Positions 1 to 6,244 of a stretch of 14,080 bases of DNA are shown one piece after another. The notes beneath the pieces were generated by a model, which saw only the letters and a program-made list of their open reading frames with translations, was not told the origin of the DNA and ran no database searches. This DNA comes from a bacterium (GTDB lineage: Bacteria; UBA10199; 2-02-FULL-44-16; JAAZCA01), in contig JBAZOP010000075.1 in assembly GCA_041648665.1 (NCBI GenBank), positions 1 through 14,080 of the forward strand, in the 5' to 3' direction. Both the position numbers and the translations under genes were made by a program. Each line of letters begins with the position of its first letter. Within the stretch, counting starts at the first letter, position 1.

Positions 1-389
1 AATTGCATTCCGCTGCGGCAAGGCAATGGCTTGCAACCCGCTCTCCGGATCGTTCCGCCCCGTACGCTTACATTTACCACGTTTTCCGCGCCATGCAGCA
101 TGCATGGGATGGGGGCGACTTAGAGGCGCTGAGTAAGAGTCACGAAGAGCATTCGTCGTGGTGCCTGGATCAAGCCAACCCAGAGTGGCGGTCGGAAAAG
201 AGGTTTTGTCCCGCTGCACATGCGAAGTTCCGTCAGGGTCTGACGGAGATCGAGAGGCTCGAGCGCAACAACTGGGATCTCGGAGGGAATGATTTGAATC
301 GCGCGGCAGAGGAAAAGATCGTAAAGATCTTTGAGGAGGGGGACTGGCTGCTCAGCCATCTGACCGGAGGGATAGCCGTTAGTTCGTAA
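1..389 (+). CDS. C-terminal part of a protein of unknown function (cut by left edge)
   Basis: An open frame runs from the window edge to a TAA at 387-389. The first possible start is a TTG at 3-5 with no ribosome site visible before it, and the frame is open to the edge, so the real start probably lies upstream. About 128 residues are visible. They are polar, rich in Trp, Glu and Arg, and look mostly helical; there is no membrane segment, lipobox or motif I recognise. The next gene starts 28 bases downstream on the same strand, so the two may be co-transcribed. I do not recognise the family. Reality as a gene is supported by length, by close spacing to the next gene and by the absence of a better competing frame. 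Confidence 0.55.
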   Translation, partial: LHSAAARQWLATRSPDRSAPYAYIYHVFRAMQHAWDGGDLEALSKSHEEHSSWCLDQANPEWRSEKRFCPAAHAKFRQGLTEIERLERNNWDLGGNDLNRAAEEKIVKIFEEGDWLLSHLTGGIAVSS

Positions 390-417
390 CCGAGGCTCTA
401 ATAGAGGGGACTACAAC

Positions 418-1608
418 ATGAACGCGATCACGAATTTTGCGCAGTTTCACCAGGCCCTGACCGGGATTGCGAACCACCAGTTGATCGGCGTGGTGCCGAC
501 CGATATTGTGAACGGCAGCATAGTCTTTACCTCTATAGACGACATGCAGGTCGGCGCAAAATCTCTGCTGAATATCGACTTCAAGAAGGGTGATCAGCCG
601 GAGTGGGACGTAAACTCCATCGCCCAACAGCTCGATGATGAGGAACTGGCCGATGACGTCGGGATGCTGAGGAGCATGCTGAATCTCAAGGCGGCCGATT
701 TGTTGCCGGTCGACACCTTCTATACAGGGCAGGCGGCGTCGGAGCTCGCGGTCAGACGCGAGCTCATTGCATCCCAGTTGCTCAGTTCGTTCCATGCCCC
801 GGATGGAGTCGCCCCCATGAGCGGCGCGCCAAGGGAGTTCTCGGGGCTTACAGTACGCTTGTTGGCGGAGAGGCTGGCGAGGCTCTCGTTTCTGCACGGC
901 GGCGGCTACGGTTACGCCGATCTTGCGAAGTCGATCCTGACGAGGGCGCATCTGCAGAGGCATAATGCCTCGGTTTTTGAATCTCAGCCCGGAACTGCGG
1001 TTGATCCTGCCGACTCCTTTTTTACTGCCGGGGTTCTCTTCGCGAATATGGGCATACCGTGGTCCCTGGACATGGCGGAGTTTTCTTTTGCGGCTGCCGC
1101 CCAGGAGTTCCTTGGGTTCAAAGCCCCGCGTGATGTCGCCGCTGCGGTCACATACGGGCTTGCTGCGGACATGCGCGACAGGCGGGCAGGTGGTCTTGAG
1201 CAATACAATCCTATGCGTTCCGCAGAGGCGAGCCAGTGGCTCAAATCCATAAGCTACGATGGAGGGAAGCCTATCCTGAGGCTTTTTATGGGTCTTTCGA
1301 GCGCGCTTCGGGCCGGCAGGATGGACCTCTACAGCGAGCTTGCCAGCATACAGGGCGACGTCGCGTTTTATTACGAGCGCAGGCTCGAGCTTGCCGGTTC
1401 CATGGTGCGGGAGGCGCTGGGCCTCTCCAAAGAGGGTGGCCCAAGGTTTGACGAGATTGGGGATACTGCTGAATTGAACGTCATCATGGGAAATCTGGCG
1501 GAAGCGGCCGGGATATTCAAGGAGTTGGGCGAGGCGGAGTTGTCCGATGATGTCACTTCACTGGTGTCGGCAGGAGCCGATTTTATTGGCGGATCTTCCC
1601 CTGCATAG
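418..1608 (+). CDS. Hypothetical protein, 396 aa, mostly helical
   Basis: The ATG at 418 is preceded by AGGGG at 405-409, eight bases upstream, a good ribosome site. The product is 396 residues with no signal peptide or obvious membrane segment, so it is probably cytoplasmic. An acidic stretch near residues 52-80 is followed by long Ala/Leu/Glu-rich segments. The C-terminal 100 residues (AELNVIMGNLAEAAGIFKEL and around) have the spacing of helical-hairpin repeats such as TPR, but no clear consensus. It ends in a Gly/Ser/Pro tail. I do not recognise the family and assign no function. It probably follows the partial gene upstream in one transcript. Its last 26 bases overlap the end of the lipo-PCMT gene on the opposite strand. 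Confidence 0.8.
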   Translation: MNAITNFAQFHQALTGIANHQLIGVVPTDIVNGSIVFTSIDDMQVGAKSLLNIDFKKGDQPEWDVNSIAQQLDDEELADDVGMLRSMLNLKAADLLPVDTFYTGQAASELAVRRELIASQLLSSFHAPDGVAPMSGAPREFSGLTVRLLAERLARLSFLHGGGYGYADLAKSILTRAHLQRHNASVFESQPGTAVDPADSFFTAGVLFANMGIPWSLDMAEFSFAAAAQEFLGFKAPRDVAAAVTYGLAADMRDRRAGGLEQYNPMRSAEASQWLKSISYDGGKPILRLFMGLSSALRAGRMDLYSELASIQGDVAFYYERRLELAGSMVREALGLSKEGGPRFDEIGDTAELNVIMGNLAEAAGIFKELGEAELSDDVTSLVSAGADFIGGSSPA

Positions 1609-2302
1609 GCACGAATTCGGTGGGTGAGAGGCGGGCCTTCTGCTTGAACTCTCCTCCTGTCTTCTCGTAGAGTATAAGCTCCTGGAATTTTTCAGTGCCG
1701 CCCATGGGCAGGACCAGCCTTCCGCCCTCGGCGAGCTGCTCGACGAGCGGCTTGGGCATCTCGTCCGGGCTGCAGGTTAGCACAATCGCGTCGAAAGGCG
1801 CGTGCTCAGGCCAGCCCACAAACCCGTCGCCTGTTTTTATCTCGATATTCTTGTACCCGAGTCTTGCGATGTGGGCGCGCGCCATGTCCGCGATCTCGGG
1901 CACGATCTCTATCGTGTAGACCTCTTTCGCGATCTTTGACATCAGCGAGGCCAGGTAGCCTGAGCCCGTGCCGACCTCCAGCACCTTCTCGCCGGGCTGA
2001 ATGTCGAGCGCGAGGATCATGAGCGCGTTCTCGTAGGGCCGGTCGAGCGACTGCTCGTATCCTATCGGTGCCTCGTTGTCCTCGTATGCGCGATCCTTGT
2101 ACTTATCGGTCACGAACTCCTCGCGCGGCACTGACATGAAGGCATTCACGATCGAGCGATCCTGTATGCCTCGCTGCTCGATCTGCTTGCGCACCATGTC
2201 CTTGCGCTGCTCCTCGAAGGATTCGGGTTTGCGCGAACACGCCGAGACGGCGAGCGCCGCAGCAAGCGACAACAGGACGATCTTTTTCATTGATGGTTTC
2301 AT
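1583..2302 (-). CDS. Lipoprotein with PCMT-like SAM methyltransferase domain
   Basis: The 239-residue product begins with a lipoprotein signal: a basic start, a hydrophobic stretch at 8-20 and lipobox V-S-A-C with the acceptor Cys at residue 22. This predicts export and membrane anchoring. The rest matches the protein-L-isoaspartate O-methyltransferase family: AFMSVPREEFV at 54-64, the SAM-binding VLEVGTGSGYLASL at 107-120, VYTIEI at 128-133, TGDGFVGWPEHAPFDAIVLT at 157-176 and EGGRLVLPMGG at 192-202. The family's QTISQP active-site loop reads QSLDRP here (84-89), so the usual serine is Asp87. A second in-frame ATG at 2290 (residue 5) is an alternative start; neither start has a strong ribosome site, which suggests coupling to the beta-barrel gene ending 4 bases upstream. 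Fold and lipoprotein signal are clear. Substrate and activity outside the cytoplasm, where SAM is not expected, are unknown. Confidence 0.85.
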   Translation of the reverse strand: MKPSMKKIVLLSLAAALAVSACSRKPESFEEQRKDMVRKQIEQRGIQDRSIVNAFMSVPREEFVTDKYKDRAYEDNEAPIGYEQSLDRPYENALMILALDIQPGEKVLEVGTGSGYLASLMSKIAKEVYTIEIVPEIADMARAHIARLGYKNIEIKTGDGFVGWPEHAPFDAIVLTCSPDEMPKPLVEQLAEGGRLVLPMGGTEKFQELILYEKTGGEFKQKARLSPTEFVPMQGKIRQ

Positions 2303-2306
2303 CAGC

Positions 2307-2888
2307 TTAGAAATGATACGCCACGTTCCCCAGCATGGAGAACGGGAACAGGGCGGTGCCGTTGTTCGAGCCGCTGGTGGAATCTATGAGGCCGATCGAG
2401 CGGAATATGAACTGCAGTCCCAGCGACCACTTCTCAGTGAGATAGAAGTCGGTGCCCAGCCCTATGTCGGCGCCGACGCCGACTGCCCATGTGCCGTTGT
2501 TCTGCGAGCCCTCGGTCACCGCATACACGCCCAGGCCGATGAGTCCGTAGGGATCCCAGCGCGAAGGCTCGGAGAAGAGATAGAACTTGAGATCAAATGT
2601 CGGGATGCCCAGAAATTCGATGCCGCCGTCGCCATCGGATATGCCGGTGCCGTCCTGAGTGGTGACGAGCACGCTCACCTGCGTGGAGAACTGCGGCGAC
2701 CAGCGGTAGTCGAAGAAGAGGTAACCGCCGATGCCCGGATCGAGCTCCGGGCTGGAATCGACCACGTAGACGTTGCCCGCAGGCCCTATGCCCACCGTGA
2801 AGTTTCCGGCCGCGTTGCCCTCGGCGCCCGCCGTCTGAGCCGCGACCATGACGGCTGCCGCCAATACGAATGCGAATAGTCTTTTCAT
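2307..2888 (-). CDS. Small outer-membrane beta-barrel protein
   Basis: The 193-residue product starts with a Sec signal peptide (MKRLFAFVLAAAVMVAAQTAGA, likely cleaved after residue 22). The mature part shows alternating aromatic/polar beta strands with Gly-rich turns: GYLFFDYRWSPQFSTQVSVL near 54-73, FDLKFYLF near 98-105, YGLIGLGVYAV near 114-124 and KWSLGLQFIFRSIG near 153-166. It ends in YHF with a terminal Phe, the usual C-terminal signal for outer-membrane barrel assembly. Length fits an 8-strand barrel of the OmpW/OmpA-like type; I cannot name the exact family. GGGGGAGAG just upstream of the ATG is a strong ribosome site. It lies 26 bases downstream of purN and 4 bases upstream of the lipo-PCMT gene, which suggests one transcript and a possible shared envelope role with the latter. 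Confidence 0.85.
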   Translation of the reverse strand: MKRLFAFVLAAAVMVAAQTAGAEGNAAGNFTVGIGPAGNVYVVDSSPELDPGIGGYLFFDYRWSPQFSTQVSVLVTTQDGTGISDGDGGIEFLGIPTFDLKFYLFSEPSRWDPYGLIGLGVYAVTEGSQNNGTWAVGVGADIGLGTDFYLTEKWSLGLQFIFRSIGLIDSTSGSNNGTALFPFSMLGNVAYHF

Positions 2889-2914
2889 CTCTCCCCCTTT
2901 AAGCGCGGCCCGAT

Positions 2915-3538
2915 CTATCGGACGCCCGTTATCCTTACCCGCCTGCCTTCCACTGTCAACCTTCCATCCGCATATAGTCCGATGGCCTCTGGGTATATGC
3001 GGTGTTCTTCCTTGATGATCCTCTCGCGCAGCGAATCCACCGTGTCATCCTCCTTCACCTCGACCGCGGCCTGCGCGATGATCGGGCCGTGGTCGGTGAG
3101 CTCGTCCACGAAGTGCACGGTGCAGCCCGCGATCTTCACGCCGTAGTCCAGCGCCTGCCGTTGTCCGTCGAGGCCGGGGAATGAGGGCAGGAGGGCCGGG
3201 TGGATGTTGACGATCTTCATCGAGAAGGCGTCGAGCAGCGTCTTCCCGATTATGCGCATGTAGCCGGCGAGACAGACGAGGGAGACGCCGTGTTCCGCGA
3301 GCAGGGAAACGATCCTCTGCTCAAAATCCAGCTTGGATTTGAAATCGCCTCTCTGCACGAGCAGGGCCGGTATCCCGTGTTTCTTCGCGCGCTCCAGCGC
3401 CTTGGCGCCGGGCGTGTCGCTGATGACGATCTTCACCTCTGCGTTGATCTTGCCTGATTCGGAGGCGTCGATGATCGACTGCAGGTTGGTCCCGCTGCCT
3501 GATGCGAGCACGCCTATTGGGAAGGGGTTTTTTTTCAT
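2915..3538 (-). CDS. purN: Phosphoribosylglycinamide formyltransferase (GART)
   Basis: This cytoplasmic enzyme transfers a formyl group from 10-formyl-tetrahydrofolate to GAR, the third step of de novo purine synthesis. The 207 residues match the family length (E. coli 212). Visible motifs are GVLASGSGTNLQ at 9-20 (phosphate/GAR binding), LAGYMRII at 90-97 (folate pocket), NIHPALLPSFPG at 111-122 with catalytic Asn111 and His113, and TVHFVDELTDHGPI at 140-153 with catalytic Asp149. It lies 6 bases downstream of purM on the same strand, the purM-purN order seen in many bacteria. The ribosome site is weak, consistent with coupling to purM. The start is followed by a run of eight A residues encoding Lys-Lys-Asn. 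All key residues are present. Confidence 0.97.
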   Translation of the reverse strand: MKKNPFPIGVLASGSGTNLQSIIDASESGKINAEVKIVISDTPGAKALERAKKHGIPALLVQRGDFKSKLDFEQRIVSLLAEHGVSLVCLAGYMRIIGKTLLDAFSMKIVNIHPALLPSFPGLDGQRQALDYGVKIAGCTVHFVDELTDHGPIIAQAAVEVKEDDTVDSLRERIIKEEHRIYPEAIGLYADGRLTVEGRRVRITGVR

Positions 3539-3544
3539 GGCAGT

Positions 3545-4579
3545 CTATTCGACGGTGATCCGCGGCTCGTCGCCCTTGCGCTTCACTATCCTGCCGAGCT
3601 CGAATGCCGAAAATCCAGCGATGCCGGCGGTCTCGATGACCCCGGAGAGCTGGTCGGCCGGCACCACCATCACCAGCCCCACCCCGCAGTTGAATACCCT
3701 GAGCATCTCTTGGTCGTCGACGCCTCCGTTCTGTTGGAAGAAGCGGAAGAGCTCCGGTATGGTCCACGAGGACCTGTCGATCGCGGCGCTGACCCCGGCG
3801 GGCAGTATCCTCGGGATGTTGTCCCAGAATCCCCCGCCCGTGATATGGGCGACGCCCTTGATCTCGTGCGAGCGCGCAAGTTGCGTGATGAGCGGGCTGT
3901 AGAGGGCGGTGGGTGTGATCAGCGCCTCGCCCAGGGGCTTGTCGATCCCGTCGTATACCTTTTTGAGGTCGAGCTTTGCATCGCGCAATATCTTGCGCAC
4001 GAGCGAGTAGCCGTTGCTGTGGAAGCCGGTGGACTCAACCCCCACGATCGCGTTTCCGATCCCGATGGCGCTGCCGTCGATGATCTTAGAGCGGTCCACT
4101 ATGCCGACCGCGAAGCCAGCCAGATCGAAGTCATCCTCGGCGTACATGTCCGGCATCTCGGCGGTCTCTCCGCCGATCAGCGCGCAGCCGGTCTTCTTGC
4201 AGGCCTGGGCGATGCCCTTCACGATCTCCGAGTGTTCCTCGGGCTTGAGCTTCGACATGGCGAAGTAGTCCAGGAAGAAGAGCGGCTCGGCGCCGCTGCA
4301 CGCGATGTCGTTGACGCACATCGCCACCAGGTCGATGCCGATGGTGTCGAACTTTTGCATCTCGATGGCGATGCGCAGCTTCGTGCCTACCCCGTCGGTG
4401 CCTGAGACGAGCACGGGGTCCTTCATGTTGAGCTCGCCCAGCGAGTAGAGACCCCCGAAGCCGCCGATGTCCGAGACAACGCCGCGTCTGTGGGTCGACT
4501 TGATGTAGGGTTTGATGATCTCCACGAAGCGGTTTCCCGCATCGATGTCCACGCCCGCCTTCTTGTATTGTTGGCTCAT
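3545..4579 (-). CDS. purM: Phosphoribosylformylglycinamidine cyclo-ligase (AIR synthetase)
   Basis: PurM closes FGAM to AIR using ATP in de novo purine synthesis. From the ATG at 4579 the product has 344 residues, almost the length of E. coli PurM (345). The frame extends upstream to a TTG at 4618, but the extra 13 residues are not family-like, so the ATG is preferred. Visible landmarks are the YKKAGVDIDAGN start at 5-16, LVSGTDGVGTKLRIA at 57-71 (nucleotide/phosphate binding), GIDLVAMCVNDI at 81-92, GGETAEMPDMY at 136-146, STGFHSNGYSL at 183-193 and AHITGGGF at 244-251. It heads the minus-strand series purM-purN-barrel-lipoPCMT and is divergent from surE. I could not find a convincing promoter for it in the 166-base gap. 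Confidence 0.97.
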   Translation of the reverse strand: MSQQYKKAGVDIDAGNRFVEIIKPYIKSTHRRGVVSDIGGFGGLYSLGELNMKDPVLVSGTDGVGTKLRIAIEMQKFDTIGIDLVAMCVNDIACSGAEPLFFLDYFAMSKLKPEEHSEIVKGIAQACKKTGCALIGGETAEMPDMYAEDDFDLAGFAVGIVDRSKIIDGSAIGIGNAIVGVESTGFHSNGYSLVRKILRDAKLDLKKVYDGIDKPLGEALITPTALYSPLITQLARSHEIKGVAHITGGGFWDNIPRILPAGVSAAIDRSSWTIPELFRFFQQNGGVDDQEMLRVFNCGVGLVMVVPADQLSGVIETAGIAGFSAFELGRIVKRKGDEPRITVE

Positions 4580-4679
4580 AAGATGCCGGCGTTTAACAAC
4601 GTCGATTGGAAAATGCAAGAAAGCCGTGACCCGCGGCTAGCGATCGGCGACTCGGGAGGGGAACAAACGGCAGTTTCGC

Positions 4680-4708
4680 TTGACACATGATGAGCTATGC
4701 CGTAAATA
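4680..4708 (+). promoter_or_regulatory. Sigma70-type promoter for surE operon
   Basis: A perfect -35 TTGACA at 4680-4685 is followed after 17 bases by TAAATA at 4703-4708, three of six matches to the -10 consensus in a locally AT-rich stretch of otherwise GC-rich DNA. The predicted start of transcription is near 4715, about 30 bases before the surE ATG. The same layout, TTGACA-N17-TAAAT, recurs before the IHF-like gene at 8314, which strengthens both calls. Confidence 0.6.
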
Positions 4709-4709
4709 T

Positions 4710-4722
4710 TCAATAATATTGA
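4710..4722. promoter_or_regulatory. 13-base perfect palindrome, possible operator of surE/purM region
   Basis: TCAATA-A-TATTGA is a perfect inverted repeat of 6-base arms around one central base. It directly follows the predicted -10 box of the surE promoter and covers the expected transcription start, where a bound repressor would block transcription. It also lies between the divergent purM and surE genes. AT-rich symmetry at this position is suggestive, but no regulator is encoded in the window and chance symmetry in AT-rich DNA is possible. Confidence 0.35.
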
Positions 4723-4745
4723 GAATTTAGCTCGCCAGGGGTGTC

Positions 4746-5552
4746 ATGCGTCAAACGGGAAGAAGAAAGAAAAGAGCGCAATCCTCGCCGCTGATCCTCG
4801 TCTCGAACGACGACGGCGTGCGCGCCGACGGGTTGAGAAGGCTCGCGCGCGCCCTCGGTTCGCTCGGCAGGGTGGTGATCGCGGCGCCCGACAAGGAGCG
4901 CAGCGCTTCCAGTCACTCGATCACGCTGCACAGGCCCCTGCGCGTGGAGCGCGTCTCGCGCGACGTCTATTCCGTGGACGGTACGCCCACGGACTGCGTG
5001 CTGCTCGCGGTGCACGGGCTTTTGGGCCAGAGGCCTGACCTCATAGTCTCAGGCATCAACCACGGGCCGAACCTGGGCGACGATGTGCACTACTCGGGCA
5101 CGGTGTCGGTCGCGTTCGAGGGCGGGATACTGGGCATACCCTCGATCTCCGTCTCGAGCATGGGAAAGGGAAAACACCTGGAGACCGCGGCTGCATGCGC
5201 GCGCGAAATTGCGCAGGGCGTGCTGCGCGACGGGTTGCCGCGAGGGGTCGTGCTCAACGTGAACGTTCCCGACGTCCCGATCGAATCCATAAAGGGTTTT
5301 GCGCTGACCAGGCAGGGCAAGCGGAACTACGGAGGGGTGATCGTGGAGAAGACCGATCCCAGGGGAAAGAAGTACTACTGGATAGGCGGCGACCAGAGCG
5401 GCTTCGAGGACGTTCCGCATTCGGACTGCAATGCGGTGCGCAAGGGGTTCGTCTCCATCACGCCGCTTCGAGTCAACCTCACGGGTGGCGCGGAGCTTCG
5501 GGCTGTCGAGAAGTTCCCCTTTGCAATGAAATGGAGGCGGAGCTTCGAATGA
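4746..5552 (+). CDS. surE: 5'/3'-nucleotidase SurE
   Basis: SurE is a metal-dependent cytoplasmic nucleotidase/exopolyphosphatase removing phosphate from nucleoside monophosphates, linked to stationary-phase survival. The 268-residue product shows VSNDDG at 19-24 with metal ligands Asp22 and Asp23, APDKERSASSHSIT at 47-60 with metal-binding Ser53, GTPTDCV at 79-85, and SGIN at 102-105 (Asn105 ligand) running into GPNLGDDVHYSGTVSVAFEG. The later RQGKRNYGG and KKYYWIGGD segments belong to the dimerisation half. The ATG has AGGGG four bases before it. Unusual is a basic 14-residue N-terminal extension (MRQTGRRKKRAQSS) before the usual start of the family. The stop overlaps the pcm start (ATGA), giving translational coupling in the classical surE-pcm-nlpD order. 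Confidence 0.97.
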   Translation: MRQTGRRKKRAQSSPLILVSNDDGVRADGLRRLARALGSLGRVVIAAPDKERSASSHSITLHRPLRVERVSRDVYSVDGTPTDCVLLAVHGLLGQRPDLIVSGINHGPNLGDDVHYSGTVSVAFEGGILGIPSISVSSMGKGKHLETAAACAREIAQGVLRDGLPRGVVLNVNVPDVPIESIKGFALTRQGKRNYGGVIVEKTDPRGKKYYWIGGDQSGFEDVPHSDCNAVRKGFVSITPLRVNLTGGAELRAVEKFPFAMKWRRSFE

Positions 5553-6244
5553 TCGGGCGAAGAAAGGAGCTCAAGGCTCCGGCGAACTCGAAACCGGACC
5601 CTTATTCAGTGGCGAGGCGTAGGATGGTGACCGAGCAGCTCATCCCCGGCGGCGTCCGCGATTCGCGCGTGCTAGAGGTCATGGGCAGGGTCAAACGCCA
5701 CGCGTTCGTGAGTCCGGGCATGGAGGATCAGGCCTATCAGGACAGGCCGCTCCCGATCGGCTTCAATCAGACGATCTCGCAGCCCATGATGGTCGCTATC
5801 ATGACCGAGGCTTTGGCCATCGAAGGAAACGAAAAAATATTGGAGATCGGCACCGGCTCGGGATATCAGGCCGCAGTGCTCGCTGAGATGGCGCGACAGG
5901 TCTACACGATCGAGCGCATTCACGACCTTTCGATACGCGCGCGCAAGGTGCTCTACAGGATCGGCTATGAAAATATCACGCTCCGCATAGGGGACGGCAC
6001 GCTGGGTTGGCCGGAGGAGGCGCCGTTCGACGGGATCATCGTGACCGCCGGCGCGCCCGTGGTGCCGGAGGCGCTCATGGCGCAGCTGGCGGACGGCGGG
6101 AGGCTCGTCATTCCAGTCGGCGGCGAGGAGATCCAGCGGCTGGACGTGATCACGAGGCGCGGCGACGAGTTCGACACGAGGAGCGTCACGGCGTGCCGCT
6201 TCGTGAAACTTATCGGAAAAGATGGATGGCAGAGAGAGAGTTGA
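5549..6244 (+). CDS. pcm: Protein-L-isoaspartate O-methyltransferase
   Basis: Pcm uses SAM to methylate isoaspartyl residues in damaged proteins so they can revert to aspartate. From the ATG at 5549 the product is 231 residues with no signal peptide, thus cytoplasmic. Motifs: PLPIGFNQTISQP at 67-79 including active-site Ser77, SAM-binding ILEIGTGSGYQAAVLAEM at 97-114, VYTIER at 118-123, GDGTLGWPEEAPFDGIIVTA at 148-167 and DGGRLVIPVGG at 182-192. GGAG at 5539-5542 is six bases before the start, and the ATG overlaps the surE stop in ATGA. The open frame extends well upstream of 5549, but that part lies inside surE and is not family-like. It is the intact counterpart of the lipo-PCMT at 1583-2302. 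Confidence 0.96.
   Translation: MIGRRKELKAPANSKPDPYSVARRRMVTEQLIPGGVRDSRVLEVMGRVKRHAFVSPGMEDQAYQDRPLPIGFNQTISQPMMVAIMTEALAIEGNEKILEIGTGSGYQAAVLAEMARQVYTIERIHDLSIRARKVLYRIGYENITLRIGDGTLGWPEEAPFDGIIVTAGAPVVPEALMAQLADGGRLVIPVGGEEIQRLDVITRRGDEFDTRSVTACRFVKLIGKDGWQRES

Noticed and set aside
379..1203. Minus-strand 274-residue frame opposite the 396-residue unknown gene
   Set aside because: No ribosome site or recognisable motif; the plus-strand gene has a good ribosome site and more natural amino-acid composition.
1570..1604. Possible terminator hairpins between the convergent unknown gene and lipo-PCMT gene
   Set aside because: GCAGG/CCTGC arms are only five bases with a loop of about 25, and the GCCGA/TTGGC hairpin is equally small. 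Neither has a following T-run.
3528..3535. Run of eight T (A on the coding strand) at the start of purN, as a phase-variable switch
   Set aside because: It encodes the ordinary Lys-Lys-Asn after the start Met, and a housekeeping purine enzyme is an unlikely target for phase variation.
4580..4745. A promoter for purM on the minus strand of the divergent gap
   Set aside because: Pairs such as TTGCAT-N16-TTAAAC match the consensus only three of six at each box, too weak to report as a feature.
5195..5548. Upstream part of the pcm reading frame
   Set aside because: It overlaps surE, is Arg-rich and unlike PCMT. The ATG at 5549 has a ribosome site and gives family length.
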